Source of the DNA: Ornithinimicrobium sp. INDO-MA30-4
GTDB taxonomy: Bacteria; Actinomycetota; Actinomycetes; Actinomycetales; Dermatophilaceae
DNA length: 64,000 bases
Reading direction: 5' to 3'
Assembly: GCF_021535045.1 (NCBI RefSeq)
Contig: NZ_CP091057.1
Location: 48,121-112,120, forward strand
Both the position numbers and the translations under genes were made by a program. Shown here piece after piece: positions 46,823-58,004 of this stretch (its first letter is position 1; each line of letters starts with the position of its first letter). Under the pieces are notes generated by a model, which made no database searches, was not told the origin of the DNA, and was given only the letters and a program-made list of their open reading frames with translations.

Positions 46823-47116
46823 CTAGCCCTTCAAGCGGACCAGTACCGGTTTGAGTTCAACCCGGCGGGTTTGAAACTGGATCATGACCCGCACCTGCTC
46901 ATCACGATCAGTGGCGCCCACGGAGGCACGCAAGCGGTCAGCGGTGAACATTTCCTCCCGGAACCCGGCCTCAGCCTCGTAGTCGCCGCGGGCCTCTGCG
47001 GCCCTAGCGCAGGCGATGAGCCTGCCGCCGAGCATCGTCCCCGACTCATAGAAAACGTCGTACAACACGGTGTCGCTGTAGGTCGCGTACTCCTGTGGTG
47101 TCCCAATCTCAGCCAT
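46823..47116 (-). CDS. Putative antitoxin partner of the zeta kinase
   Basis: From ATG 47116, preceded by a strong GAGGAGGG ribosome site, the gene encodes about 97 residues, mostly helical. The sequence starts MAEIGTPQEYATYSDTVLY and includes a repeated acidic helix. It is not similar to classic epsilon antitoxins but occupies the same position, 13 bp ahead of the toxin gene. Such TA-linked small proteins upstream of zeta genes are seen in actinobacterial elements. The assignment is by context. Confidence 0.6.
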   Translation of the reverse strand: MAEIGTPQEYATYSDTVLYDVFYESGTMLGGRLIACARAAEARGDYEAEAGFREEMFTADRLRASVGATDRDEQVRVMIQFQTRRVELKPVLVRLKG

Positions 47117-47349
47117 GCAGGGCCCTCCTCGTTTCGCACTTTGCCGTCTACACCTGAAGCCAGACCGGCCAGCCGCCAGGATCACTTCATTCTCCCGCGC
47201 CCTCGGGTAGAGGCAAGGGCACTCCTCAGTGACTGTGGAGATCTGCCGCTGACCACCATGCCTGTGGAACACAGAACCACGTTCTCGTGCGCCCCACGAT
47301 GGTGACGGGGCTTTCACCTGCCCGGGTGGGTACGCCTTCGTGCTTGGCG

Positions 47350-50300
47350 TTAGCTGACCTCGCGCTGGTCGAGCCAGTCGTGGTTGTCCAAGATTTGCTG
47401 AGTCCGGATGGGTAGTGCGGCCGGGACTGAGTCGTCGTCATCGACCCTGTTGCACACGTCATCGTTGAGCTTTCGGGCTGCCTGCGCTTTTCGTCCTTCA
47501 GCCACAGCGATGGCCGCTAGGTCCAGGGTGGGTATTTCTTCGTGTGGCGCCGCCAGGGTGGCTGCCTCTGCGGCCCACCGGGCACTTTTAGGTCCCCACC
47601 TTCAAGGCCGTGAGTGGAGATGAGGTGAGCTACGTCAACGATCGCGCAAATCATGTGTTGATCGACTCGATCTCCTTCAAAGAGCCAGGACCACCCACCG
47701 GAACGCAGTTGGGAAAAGGGCCGGCCTTGGACTAGGAAAGTGCCGTCTTCAAATCTTCGATGCCCTGGGTGCCGCCGCGGGCTTCACCTCGGACCCTGAG
47801 CCGGCGGAACAGGTCAACGTCGTTGAGGACATCGAGAGTTTGGTAGACGCTGCCGCCGCGCAATTTTGCTGCGGGCGCTTTCTGCGCGTGCGGAAGGTGG
47901 GGTTCGCCGGTGCGTGGGTTGGTACCCAACCAGGACCGGCACTTCGCGACGTAGTCGCGGCATTTCGCAGGCGTGATACTGAAGGCCTCGGCCGTCTCTT
48001 CGGAGGTAGCGCCCTGGGGGCGCAGCACGAGATAGGCCACCATTTCGGTGAGGTAGGGCTTGCGGTCCGCCCGTGGAGTACCTCGGGTTTGGGCGTGCAC
48101 TGGACCCAGCATCTGCAGACGAGGAAGGTTGGTGTCTTCGTCCCACCAGGCAGAAAGATCAGCTTCTAAACCAGGGTCGGCCTCATCGACCGACTCCCGC
48201 ACGCTGACCGGGACTTGGGGTGCCAATGATTCCAAGTCCTGAGGTGTGGTCGCTGCGGTGCTGACATAGGCCTGGTCATCAGCATCAAGTAGAGAGGCTG
48301 CTTCTTCGTCGGGGTGGTCTTCGCCCCTGGGCACGGTGTGCTCGGGGCGCAGCGCTCCGGCCGCGTCAGCCCAGGCCCGCCAGCCCTCATCATCGGCCCC
48401 GGCCTGGGGTAGGGGCATGGGTACGTCTTCCATGTCATCGCCCTGCGCCAATAGTGTGGCGCAGCCTTTGGCTTCGTCTTCAGTCAGACCGACGATGACC
48501 AAGTCGAGCCCCGAGGCAGGCATCACGATGCGACCTTCTGCCGTTGCTTCCAACACCACGGCGTGAGAACTGCTGCCTTCACCCTGGATGACGACCGAGG
48601 CCGATGTTCGACCAGCGTGCTCGGCCAACAGGCCAGTGAGTTGCTTAGCTTCAAGGTTGGCTGCTTGGTTCCCGTCCATCAGCACCATGCGGGCGGGCCA
48701 CGTGTCATCGCCCTGGTACGTAGTACGGGCTGTGACCGTGTCGCCGCCTGCCCCTAGACGGTCGATCACGCCGACCACCCCTGCCACGGCATCGCCGAGA
48801 CTATCCACGTCACCGACCCGCAACCGGGCAGGGTTCATGGGGACAACTTCTTCGGCCAGACCAACGAGGTCAAGCTGAACCCCGCAGACCAGGGGTTTAC
48901 CGCGATCTCGGCCGCGATGTAGCGGGCAAAGTCTTGGGCGTAGTCGGCGTCGCCAACGATGTTGACTTCTAGGTCTTCAAAGTTGAGGAGCCACACTGTC
49001 CCGTCATCATCGGCACCAATCGATACCAAGAGGGGAAAAGGCGCCGGGAGGTCTTCCTCGAGTGGCCCTACCTCTTCTAATGATGTGCCGGCGGGGAGGC
49101 GCCAATGCAGGTGGTCATCGGTGCATACCCACGACTCCCTAACAGCTCGGAAGGCTCAGACAAGTGCAGGGTCAGGCCCGACTTTGCTAGTTCAACTGCA
49201 GCAAGAACCGGGAGCAACTCTTGAGCGTCTCGGTACGTGGCACCCAGGCGTCGCAACGTGTCGTCTAGACCTTGCACGCTAGCAACGGCTGAGTTACCCA
49301 CCGTTTCGAGAGTCTTAACGACTGGGTCCAGCACCGGGTCAGGCGTGGCGATAGCCCGGCCAGGGTTACGGTGGCGGAACTGGCCCCGTCGACGCGCGGC
49401 GAGAGCGAGGAAGGCTCCTGCCCCGAGCACTATGCCGGCACCGGTCAGGCCTGCCACGACCAGCCGCTTTGGTCTTGCTCGCTGACATCGGCTTGTGCTC
49501 CAGCTTCCAGGTCTGCCGGTTCTGCCTGAACCAGCGCCCCAGCCTGCTGCGCAGTGGGAGACAGACCAAGGGCCGCGGCGTTGCCAGCGATCGGCACCGC
49601 ACCTGCCAGGGTGCCCGCTGCTGCTGTTGTTTCTTCTGCGGCCTGAGTGGCATCGCTCTGCGCGACCTGGTCAACAACGTTCTCAGGATTCTCTGGTGTC
49701 TGAGGTGTCGCCGAGGACGGCGCGGCGGTGGGTAGCGCAATCACCCACCCAGGTTGCAGCACGTTGGGGTCACTTAGGCGTTGGCCATCTGGCTGCTCGA
49801 GGTTCTCACTGGCTTCGAATAGTTCTTCCCACCTGTCCATGTCGCCCAGGTGCTGATCGGCGAGACCGCTTAACGTGTCCCCTTCTTCAACGACGACGCT
49901 CTGTGCTGGAGCGACTGATTCGGTCGCAGTGGCATCCGCGGGCAGTCGCAGTTCCATGCCGGGAAATAGCCAATCCCCTCCCCAGACAGAACGTCCTCGT
50001 TCAGTTCAGCGATACGTGGGTACTCTTTGCCCTCGCCCAGGTGTTGTTCAGCGATAGACCACAGCGAATCTCCCGTCTGCACGGTATACGCCTGGGTGGG
50101 AGCCGCTTGCTGCTCGGTCTCACTGGTCAGCGCTTCCGTGGCGGTCACTTCTGAAACTGCTTGAGGTGACAACTGTTGCACTGACGCTGATGCTGGTGCC
50201 GCCGCGGGCGCATCAGTAGCCATCGAGGTTGGGGCGGTGGCAGGGGCGAGGATGAACAGTGCCAGGGCGGTACTTACCAGGGGGCGCACGGCTGACTGTG

Positions 50301-50595
50301 GAAAGGAAAGTCCTGGCAGAGTGGGCGCACGCATCCCCCTGATTTGTGCGGCGATCTCCACGACAATGATGACCGCTAAGGCGATCCAGGCAATCCAGGC
50401 AACCAATTTCAGAACGCCCAGGACCAGTGTTCCATCGTCAGGGCTCAAGAGTGCAGCGCGGGCCTCATCCAGGGAGGGCACGCTGGCGGGGAAAGGATTG
50501 GCCCCCAACGCGAGCAGCAAAACTGGTGTCCCTACCAGGACTGCGAGCAAACCGAGTGCGGCCAGGGCTCCCACCAGTCGTTGTCGTAGTCTCAC
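47350..50595 (-). CDS. Large membrane LysM protein with SARP-like C-terminal part (many frameshifts)
   Basis: Joined pieces give about 1080 residues, the usual size of the LysM-BTAD proteins found in actinobacterial Tad loci. Three membrane segments lie near the start (LVGALAALGLLAVLVGTPVL and two more by residue 130). Two LysM domains follow (YTVQTGDSLWSIAEQHLGEG and VVVEEGDTLSGLADQHLGD), then another hydrophobic segment (VAGLTGAGIVLGAGAFLAL). A large cytoplasmic part ends with a SARP-like helical region (DRKPYLTEMVAYLVLRPQGAT). Frame changes occur at 49975-49978, 49460, 49110, 48835, 47755 and 47600. It probably senses or organises the wall near the pilus; a direct regulator role is uncertain. 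Confidence 0.7.
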
Positions 50596-50599
50596 TGTT

Positions 50600-51025
50600 C
50601 TACTCCCCTAAGGATTGTGTGATGCGAGCCTCGGCTTCACCGGTGGCTGACAAAGAGCCGATACCGATGACGCCCAAGAACTTGGTGTTGTAGGTAGTCG
50701 TGACGGCGACACTGATCCTGTCTGGCCCAGAGATTGAGGCCGACCCTGAGACACCGGCCGCACTGAGATAGGCGTTGGCTGCTGCTGCGGCGCCGGCGGG
50801 ATCGGCCTTCACGCTTTGTCCCCGCAACGCGGACGAGACTTCGATCTCCTGGCCCCCAGCACGTGCGGCTTCTCGGGCTACGCTGCGGGCTTCTTGCATG
50901 GAGTGAATCTGGCCGGACACGTCGACGGCGAGCCCGACCATGAGGAGAACGGTTGTCGCCATCAAAATCGCGAAGACTGAGATGGATCCCCGTTCTGCTT
51001 GATGGGGCATGCGGATGGCCCTCAT
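50600..51025 (-). CDS. TadG/TadE-like pilus-associated protein
   Basis: The 141-residue protein begins with the GSISVFAILMATTVLLMVGLAVDV hydrophobic segment that follows a G-S cleavage-like signature, as in TadE and Flp-type pseudopilins. The remainder is an extracytoplasmic beta-rich part rich in serine and glycine. It overlaps the preceding TadE gene by 4 bp. Likely a minor pilin or surface component of the Tad apparatus. Confidence 0.75.
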   Translation of the reverse strand: MRAIRMPHQAERGSISVFAILMATTVLLMVGLAVDVSGQIHSMQEARSVAREAARAGGQEIEVSSALRGQSVKADPAGAAAAANAYLSAAGVSGSASISGPDRISVAVTTTYNTKFLGVIGIGSLSATGEAEARITQSLGE

Positions 51026-51459
51026 CCTTGCCTACCTCGGTAGGTGTCTAGCGGTGAGCTCATCGTTGCCGTCAACGTGCGTGCACCCGGTATGCCGGGG
51101 GCGGCCAGGTCACTCATGTCGACCACGCAGGTGACGGTGACAGATACTTGCGCTGTCGTTCCTACTGGCGCCCCGAATCCGGAGGTGTCGACCCCCACTG
51201 ACTGGGAAGAACACCGAACGTTCTGCTCGGACAGGCTGGTCCCCGCCATAGCCGACGCAGACCCATTGGCCTCTCCCGGTGAGCGAGAAATGGACGCGGC
51301 GCGTGCGGCTTCTGAGGCCGCTGCTTCAACCGCTTGCTGAGCAATAGCCCACCTCCCACCGAAGATGACCAAGAAGACCAGCACGAGCACTGCCGGAGCC
51401 AAGAGAACAGCTTCAACAGTGACCGATCCCCGCTCACGATCTGAGCCCATAGTGTTCAT
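51022..51459 (-). CDS. TadE-like pseudopilin (second copy)
   Basis: From ATG 51459, which overlaps the stop of the previous gene, the product of about 145 residues has the ERGSVTVEAVLLAPAVLVLV signature: a charged residue, GS, then a glutamate five positions into the hydrophobic segment, the TadE pattern. Three cysteines occur in the extracytoplasmic part. It would be processed and incorporated as a minor pilin. Confidence 0.8.
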   Translation of the reverse strand: MNTMGSDRERGSVTVEAVLLAPAVLVLVFLVIFGGRWAIAQQAVEAAASEAARAASISRSPGEANGSASAMAGTSLSEQNVRCSSQSVGVDTSGFGAPVGTTAQVSVTVTCVVDMSDLAAPGIPGARTLTATMSSPLDTYRGRQG

Positions 51460-51880
51460 CCCGTGATCCGTTCCACGGGGCGAGTTGCTGATTGGCTGAT
51501 GGTGGGTGCCCAACCAGGAAAACACTTTGTGCTTCACCGGTGACCGTGAACGATGCCTCGGTCCCGCCGCGCGACCCGCTGACGCCGTAGCCATCGAGGA
51601 CACCTGAACCGCCAGCATCGACGATGAAGTCAAGGGCTGCGGCTTGCCCAGATGAGCCGGTGCCCTGTTCAGCACTGGCAACTCTGGCGCCTTCTTGGGC
51701 TGCCCCGAGGGCGACTGAGCGGGCGTGGAACCACAAGCCCGCTTGAAGGGCGGAGAACATGAGCAGGAAGATGACCGGGAGCATGATGACCGTTTCGATC
51801 GTCACGGACCCTCGGTCGGTTGGTTGGTTGCCCCGCGTGCCGCGAGACAACCAACCACGTCCTGCTCGACGATGCTTCAT
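51456..51880 (-). CDS. TadE-like pseudopilin (first copy, frameshifted end)
   Basis: The protein starts with basic residues and a DRGSVTIETVIMLPVIFLLM segment, the TadE signature with glutamate at position 5 of the hydrophobic stretch. Near 51520 a missing base, when restored, changes the tail to VFPGWAPTISQSATRP and ends at TGA 51456-51458, overlapping the next ATG. About 142 residues. Confidence 0.78.
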
Positions 51881-52080
51881 CAGCCCAAGGAGCCAAGCTT
51901 GCCGGTCGCCCAGGCCAGCAGGGCGGCACCAATGGCCAGGGCTAGGGCAGCCAAAACGGTGGCCATGACGACTACCTCAACAGAGAAGGACCCGCGTTCG
52001 CGGTCTTCGCTGAGCAACTGCCGGGCGTGGGCCGTGCGGGCTGAGATCAGAGTGTGCCAGTTGATGATGCTTCTACGCAT
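51880..52080 (-). CDS. Short pilin-like protein (candidate Flp-type major pilin)
   Basis: The 66-residue product has a hydrophilic leader of about 30 residues, then DRERGSFSVEVVVMATVLAAL, with glutamate after the cleavage point and a single hydrophobic helix ending in a short tail. Such small single-helix proteins are the major pilins of Tad systems. It lies between the TadC and TadE genes, the normal position. No prepilin peptidase gene is seen in the window, so a chromosomal one must be used. Confidence 0.7.
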   Translation of the reverse strand: MRRSIINWHTLISARTAHARQLLSEDRERGSFSVEVVVMATVLAALALAIGAALLAWATGKLGSLG

Positions 52081-52154
52081 GAGAGCGCCTTTCTGATGGT
52101 GTTTGTGTTGAGTTGTGAAAAACGTGATCTTCTTATTGGTAGGCCTGTCTCCTC

Positions 52155-53066
52155 CTATCCCGTGGCCAACAGGCCCAACATGGCTGGTGATACGAGGATG
52201 ACGAGGAACAGAACACCCAGCAGTGACATGGGGAGAGTCATCCGCTCGCTGATCTCGTTGGCTTGGGCTTTCTGTGCGCTCAGCATCGCTTCACGCATGC
52301 TTGAACTACGAGCACGCAGGATGGTGTAAATCTGGGCGCCGTCCTCACCAGAGAGGCGCATGATGTCAGCGAAGTCGTGCATCTCGGGGATACCTAGCTC
52401 TTCACCCAGGTGGCGCATCGCGTCCCAGGGGGTGACACCAGACCAACGGGTACGCGCCAGCTCTTCGCTCAAGCGCTTGAAGGGCCAGGAGTCGCCCACG
52501 CCAGCGGCGGCTTCCATCGACTGTCGTGGTCCTGATCCGCCATTGCGTTCCAGGGCCACCAAGTCGATGAAGGCACCCAAGGCTCGGGTGTACTCCAACC
52601 GAGCCTTTTCGCGTCATCAGTGATGTTGTAGTTGGGCAGGTACCACAGCGCGACTCCGAGCAAGAGAGACCCGAGCACAGGCACGAACACGGGTAGGGAG
52701 ATCCCCACAATCCAGGCCACTCCGGACAGGAATGGGACGATCATGAGCCCGAGAAGCCCGAATGTGACCTTCTCGCCGTAGAACCGGGTGGGGGTCACAC
52801 GCATCACGGCTAAGTCTTGGGCAGAGACAGCACCCCCACGCGGGCGGGAAGAGCCCGACCTGCCCAACGGCCCAGCGAGTCACGAAAGTCGTCATCGCTG
52901 GCGGCAACCTGAATCCTTTGCTGCTGCGCCATGCGCGCCCCTCTGGAGACAACCGCCGCAACACATCACCCAAGTCAGGTGAGACCGGGACCAGCGCCCA
53001 CAACACCACGGCGAAGCCAAGACCGGTGAGTGATCCAGCCAGAATCGCTAACTGCAAACCGCTCAT
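52155..53066 (-). CDS. tadC: TadC-like pilus platform protein (frameshifts)
   Basis: The protein of about 304 residues has an N-terminal membrane helix, two further segments (VTFGLLGLMIVPFLSGVAWI and LGSLLLGVALWYLP) and the type II secretion F domain. The C-terminal half includes AQIYTILRARSSSMREAM and a final pair of helices. Frame changes near 52850 and 52600 have been bridged. Together with TadB it forms the inner membrane platform on which the TadA ATPase acts. It overlaps TadB by 4 bp. Confidence 0.78.
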
Positions 53067-53925
53067 AGCGCACTCTGCCTGGCGGCCGAACCAATCATCC
53101 GGGGTAAGGGCTTGCCTTCTGCCATCTTGCGCATCCAGAGCAAAGTCGCGACGTACAGCGTCAAAAGGAGGACTAGCAACACTTGACCAAACGGTGTCCC
53201 GTAGGGAGCGACGTAGTCCCCCGAGAGCCCCAAGAGCCCCAGGACGATCACCGTGATGATCGTGATGAGGCGGGCATTGCTGCGCGGTTTTGCCCGGTCT
53301 GCTTCTACCTCACGCCTGGCACGAACATCACTGGCCACAGACTCAGCCAAACCATCGAGTACCGCGCCCAACCCAGCACCACGTTTACGTGCGCCCAGCA
53401 CCAATGTTGCGGCGATCAAGTCACCCGTGGGGTCATCCAGGTCATCAGCGAATGCTTTGAGCGCAGTCTCGGTGTTCCACCGACCCCGCAACCGGCCCAC
53501 GAGCCGGGTTACTTCGGGGCGGATCAGTTCGGGTGTCGAGCGAAGCGAAGAAGCCAGCGCCTGCTCTAGGCCCGCGCCCGAGGTCAACACTCCAGAGAGC
53601 GATCGAACCCATTCCTCCATCGCTTCAAGCCGTTTAACTTCCCTGCCTGCAGGAGGTGCCGCGAACAGCATGGGAATACCGGCCACGGCAGCGGGAGCCA
53701 GGATGACCGCGATGACCCACCCCGTTGTCACAGCAATGATCAACCCCAACGCGAACCCAACCAAGAGAAGAATCTGGCTGCGGCGACTGACCCGGGGTGC
53801 CACCGGACCACGGCGCTGAGGGGCCGCACCTTTAACTGACTCCGGGCGCTTGACCGACCCCAGCACGATCGCGAGAAGTCCCCCGTGATCAGGGCCCCGG
53901 CGACTGCCGCCACGGCAGAGTTCAT
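53063..53925 (-). CDS. tadB: TadB-like pilus platform protein (one frameshift)
   Basis: The start at ATG 53925 overlaps the end of the ATPase gene. The first residues MNSAVAAVAGALITG run into a missing G in a G5 run at 53880-53884; restoring it continues as LLAIVLGSVKRPES. Two membrane segments (QILLLVGFALGLIIAVTTGW and following), the F-domain core (VRSLSGVLTSGAGLEQALASS) and two final helices are visible. About 287 residues. Confidence 0.8.
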
Positions 53926-55495
53926 GCGCGGCTCTCCTCAAAGAAGGCTGAGGCATCAAACCCGTAGGCTTCCAGCTCACGCAGCTCTTCAGTCAACGTG
54001 CTGGCCCTGGCCAGCGTGCCCCCAGGCGGGGTCTTGAAGACGTGGGTGGTCGCGTAGCCCACCTGCTGCTCACCGGGGTGACAGCAATGATCTCTGAGAT
54101 CCACCGCTTTACCGTCTCGCTGCCATCAGCATTGCCGAAACGTTTTTCGTGGCATGCACCACCAAGTTGATGCCCGCCGATACGGCGCGCACCGCGTAGT
54201 CATGGGTGGCGTGCGCACCGTTCTCCATCACGCACGTCACGAGCTTCTCAATGCCACCCGCGGCGTTCGTGGAGTGAGTCGTTGAGATCGACCCCTCACT
54301 GGACTGCATCGCTTTCAGCATGGCCATGGCCTCAGCGCCACGAACCTCACCAACAATTTGGCGGTCAAGGTTGAAGCGGAAACTCGCGTCGAGGCACTCA
54401 CTGATCGTGACCTCACCCGACTGGCGACCATCTGGAGTACGTTCTCCCGAGCCGGGCCGGGCCTCCCAGGCAAACACGTGCGGGTGCTTCTCCCGCAGTT
54501 CGTGCAGCCCCAACTCATACTCGGTTTCGAACGTGCCAATCACCTGCCCGCGCGGAATGGCTCCACACAAAGCACGTACCGCCGTCGTCTTCCCAGCGCC
54601 CTGCGCCCCGAAACAACGATTGAGCGGCCAGCCACGACAGCCGCATGCAGAAACGACGCAGCCACTGGCGAGATAGACCCAAAATCAACCAAGTCGTCCA
54701 GGCTGATCTCGGTCAGCCGGTGGCGGCGGATCACAACGTGTGGCCGCGGAGTCACCCACGCAGCCGCAGCCAACCGGGCACCAGAATCCAGCCGCATGTG
54801 CAAATGAGGGCTCGCCGCAGAGAAAGGCCGAGCGTTTACTTCAGAACGTGTCGCGACAAACGTGAGGAAGTCGATCAGTTCCTCATCGGTGTCAGCCACC
54901 GGTGGGCCCTGAATGACCCGGCCCCCGGTCAGTTCTAGCGTCACGTCGTCATGACCGTTGATCATGATGTTCTCGACCTGCTCGTCATCAACGAGAGGCT
55001 GTAGCCGGCCCAGGCCGAAAACCGCGTCGAAGACGGCCTGAGCGATGCGTTCTTGATCAACTAGGGACCATTGGTCCTTGCTGGCCCGGGCCCGTTCGCG
55101 CAGTTCTGCCGTCAACAAGTCCAGAATGACGGCACGCCCACGCTCGCGTTGAGCATCGCGGTCCTCCAAGAGGCTTTCAAACTCAGATGAGAGCCGGTCT
55201 GCAGTTTGCTGACGAAGCGCCGCGATCATCCCCCAATCAAGGCCATCATTGATGGCCCAACCACCCACGGCTCCCGACTCCGGCCGAACATCCGGCCGCG
55301 TTGACGCAGACGCAGCGCGTGCAGCTTCTCGGACTGAGGCCACCGGTGAGGAACCAACACCTGACATGGAGAAAGAGCCACGCCGACGCCCCGCCCGTGG
55401 CGGGCGAGAGTCACTATCTGAAGCTGCGTCAGCGAACAGTGGCAGCTTCGTGGGGTCACTGATCCCACGCCTGAATCAACATCATTAACCGTCAT
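53922..55495 (-). CDS. tadA: TadA/CpaF-type pilus assembly ATPase (frameshifts)
   Basis: The hexameric ATPase for Tad pilus extension. The ATG at 55495 overlaps the stop of the CpaE-like gene. Motifs in order: an N-terminal helical domain, ENIMINGHDDV, an arginine region FVATRSEVNARPFS, then Walker A, hidden by a missing G in the run 54606-54609 (SGAQGAGKTT when restored), the Asp box VIGTFETEYEL and the His box SISTTHSTNAAGG. Other frame changes lie near 55470, 54115 and 54065. About 524 residues, a normal size. Confidence 0.85.
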
Positions 55496-56278
55496 CGCGT
55501 CTCACCCCTCATGTCGTTCAACGCGTCCTCATTAGCCTTCACCACGGCCGCCATAGACTCCTGCGCTGCCCGCAAACTACGAACCAGCTTGCTCGATTCA
55601 AATTTGCGCACCCGCTCACCATCACGAAACACCGGCGCAGTCTTGGGGTCCCACGCGATCGTCGCCACCACCGGCACACCCACCACCGACGAAACTTCCT
55701 TAGCCGAATAGGGCTGTCCCGGACCCACCAGCAGCAACCCCAGCGATGTCCCAGCACCAAACTCTTCAAACTCTGCACGCAACGTCGCCAACCAAGACCG
55801 TGCCCCAGACAGGGAAACCACGTCCGAGCGGCACACCACCAACGTCAGGTCCGCGCCGTACAACACCGGCGTCGCAGCGCCAGCCAGACCTAGCCGGCCC
55901 AAGTCAACGATCGCGTCTTGACCCGTGGAATCCAGCCCCTTCAAAGCAGCCAGCAACTCATCCCACAGCCCGATCAGACTGCTTCCCTGCACATGTGACC
56001 GCACGCCAGGAAGCAAGGAGACCTGGGAATCCGGCAGCGGCAACACCACCTGCGGAATCTCATCCCGTAACCGACCCTGTTGCTGCGCGATCGACAATTC
56101 AGTCATCGCATCAGGGGTGACACCTGGGCACGCAAATATCCCGCCAGGATGGGTGAACCCCCGTAGGGTCTGCTTCGACCAGAACCGAGGGCCTTGTCCA
56201 CGACAGGGCCAACCCGACAGCCGTCGTGGTGACCCCTGGCGAGCCGGAAGCAGAGCACAAAGCGATAACCGCCATGGC
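55492..56278 (-). CDS. CpaE/TadZ-like MinD-family protein with a lysine-less P-loop (frameshifted)
   Basis: About 262 residues. The start ALCSASGSPGVTTTAVGLAL is a MinD-type loop in which the catalytic lysine is missing. The strand VLVEADPTGGS (after a frame change at a G4 run near 56155) and the later segments AIVDLGRLG and LVVCRSDVVSLSGARSW follow the ParA fold. In Tad loci such proteins localise the pilus machine at the pole or site. The ATG at 56278 follows the stop of the SAF gene by 2 bp. Confidence 0.7.
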
Positions 56279-56279
56279 G

Positions 56280-56982
56280 TTAGCCCTCCCTGCTTTCCAG
56301 GACCAATGCCACGCGGCCACTAGCCGCCCACCGAGCAACCTCAGCAGCCTCATCAGCTGGGACATCAACCGAGATCACGCTAGTGCCAAGTTCAGCAGCA
56401 GGAATGACACCCACGACCTCGGCATCAAACACGAGTCCATCACCGACAGCGCCCGGGTCTCCCTGTTGACCAGCGGTAGCGACGATCGAGACGGAGTCAC
56501 CCACCAACAGTGATTCACCCGGCATCAAAGCGGGAGTCAGTTCCAAACCCACCACGGATCTACCGTTCTCCGGGACAACCTCGTCGGTCACCACACCGGG
56601 AGTGAGCAAAGACCCGCCAGCAACGTCCTGCGCGGCACGCGCCCCCCATAGTCCTGCAAGTCCGCGCCGGGCACCGTCTGTAAAGCAGGGTCCGTCGTGA
56701 TCTGCACCGTCACCAAATCCTCAGCGCTAATCGTCTCGCCGCGCGTCACCGCTTCACGGACAGCCACGACCTCAATGGTTTCTGAGGTTGCGACAAAGGC
56801 CCCACAGCCAGTAGCGCACCCAGCGCAACGATCAAAACACCGCTCAGCATCACCAACGGTCGACGGCGAAGCTTCGGTGGTGCGGCCACCATGGGCTCAG
56901 CAGCCACGCTCGCGTCCTCGCCAGGAGCCTCCGCAACGAGGGTGGCCCCACCAGCAGTCCCCTTCTTAGAGAACCTCGCCAT
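56280..56982 (-). CDS. SAF-domain protein (CpaB/RcpC-like) (frameshifted)
   Basis: A cytoplasmic basic start and one membrane helix (LVMLSGVLIVALGALLAVG) are followed by a SAF-type domain: TRGETISAEDLVTVQI in the restored frame, then GVVTDEVVPENGRSVVGLEL and the long beta-rich part. Frame changes lie near 56800 and 56640. CpaB-like proteins assist pilus assembly across the envelope. About 234 residues. Confidence 0.7.
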
Positions 56983-57051
56983 CACAAAACCCCTCCAAAG
57001 GCACAACAACCGTCAGTCGTGCAACAACCACGCCTAGTTCCAGGTACCGTT

Positions 57052-58004
57052 TCACTGCACCAACACCTGAACCTCACCCATACGGATCGCGGTCGAGTCT
57101 GCAAGAGTCAGATCGATCTGACCGGTTTCACCAATACCAGACCACTCGACCTCCCAGAATGACGTCGCGGTCACCTCGTAGTCCCCATCTCTTGATACCG
57201 ATACCCACAGTCAGGGGAATCCAACACCTCTCCCGCAGCATCAAAACCCACATCCGCAGACCACACGGTGCCAGGGCCATCACACGCCACAACCTGCCCA
57301 TTCCCCATATCCCACTCAACCCGATCCAATCGGGCGATCGCGGTCACCGTGTACCCATTCAACGAAGCACTAGCCGTGTTCGGTCCCGTCGTCTCCGGGC
57401 CAGGATCGGACACCCACATCCACTGCGGCAACCCAACCGTGCCAGAGAGCCTTCACCAGGTTCAGGAATGATGCCGATCTCAACCGGTTGAAGCCCCATC
57501 GAATCCACCGCTTGCTGAGCAAGAACGGCAGGATCTGGCGGGGCGGAGCAAGCGGCGTATCCGCCGCGGCATGCATCTGAATCACCTCACCCACATCAGC
57601 CGAATCAGCTGCACCAGCATTAATCACACAATCAAAAATCGCGCCATCATCATTGCCCTCCCACACCGCGTCATTTTTGGGTGGCTGTGGGTCCGTCAGG
57701 CCGATCGGTGTACACGTCTGCCCCGTCAAACCGATCACGAGCTCCACACGACCAGCACCGTCGTCAACACCACCGTTGCCGCTGTTGCCGCCACTACTGT
57801 TGCCGCCGTCACCACCATCATCAACCGGGTCAGTACCACCACCACTACCGGGAGTAGTCGCAAGGCACGTAATCGTCCCGTACTCATCTATGACGATTTC
57901 CCCTGCGCAGACCCCTGACGTCTGCGCAGCGACAGGTGATGATCCCAGGGCCGCAAGTGCCAGGCTCAAGGCTGCGGTGGCCACCCCCGCTTGGCAGTCA
58001 GCAT
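57052..58004 (-). CDS. Secreted Tad-locus protein of actinobacterial type (frameshifts)
   Basis: ATG 58004 overlaps the end of the lipoprotein gene. A missing base in the C5 run at 57984-57988 hides the signal peptide (TAALSLALAALGSSPVAAQ). A glycine-rich, aspartate-rich linker follows, then the conserved C-terminal half: MGLQPVEIGIIPEPG, LPQWMWVSDPGPETTGPN, WDMGNGQVVACDGPGT and CGYRYQEMG. This half occurs in many actinobacterial secreted proteins linked with Tad genes and often mis-annotated as ATP/GTP-binding. Frame changes near 57490, 57430 and 57180 were bridged. Surface exposure is likely. Confidence 0.65.

Noticed and set aside
49469..50154. Plus-strand readings antisense to the LysM gene
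   Set aside because: They are shadows of the GC-rich reverse-strand gene and lack conserved motifs.
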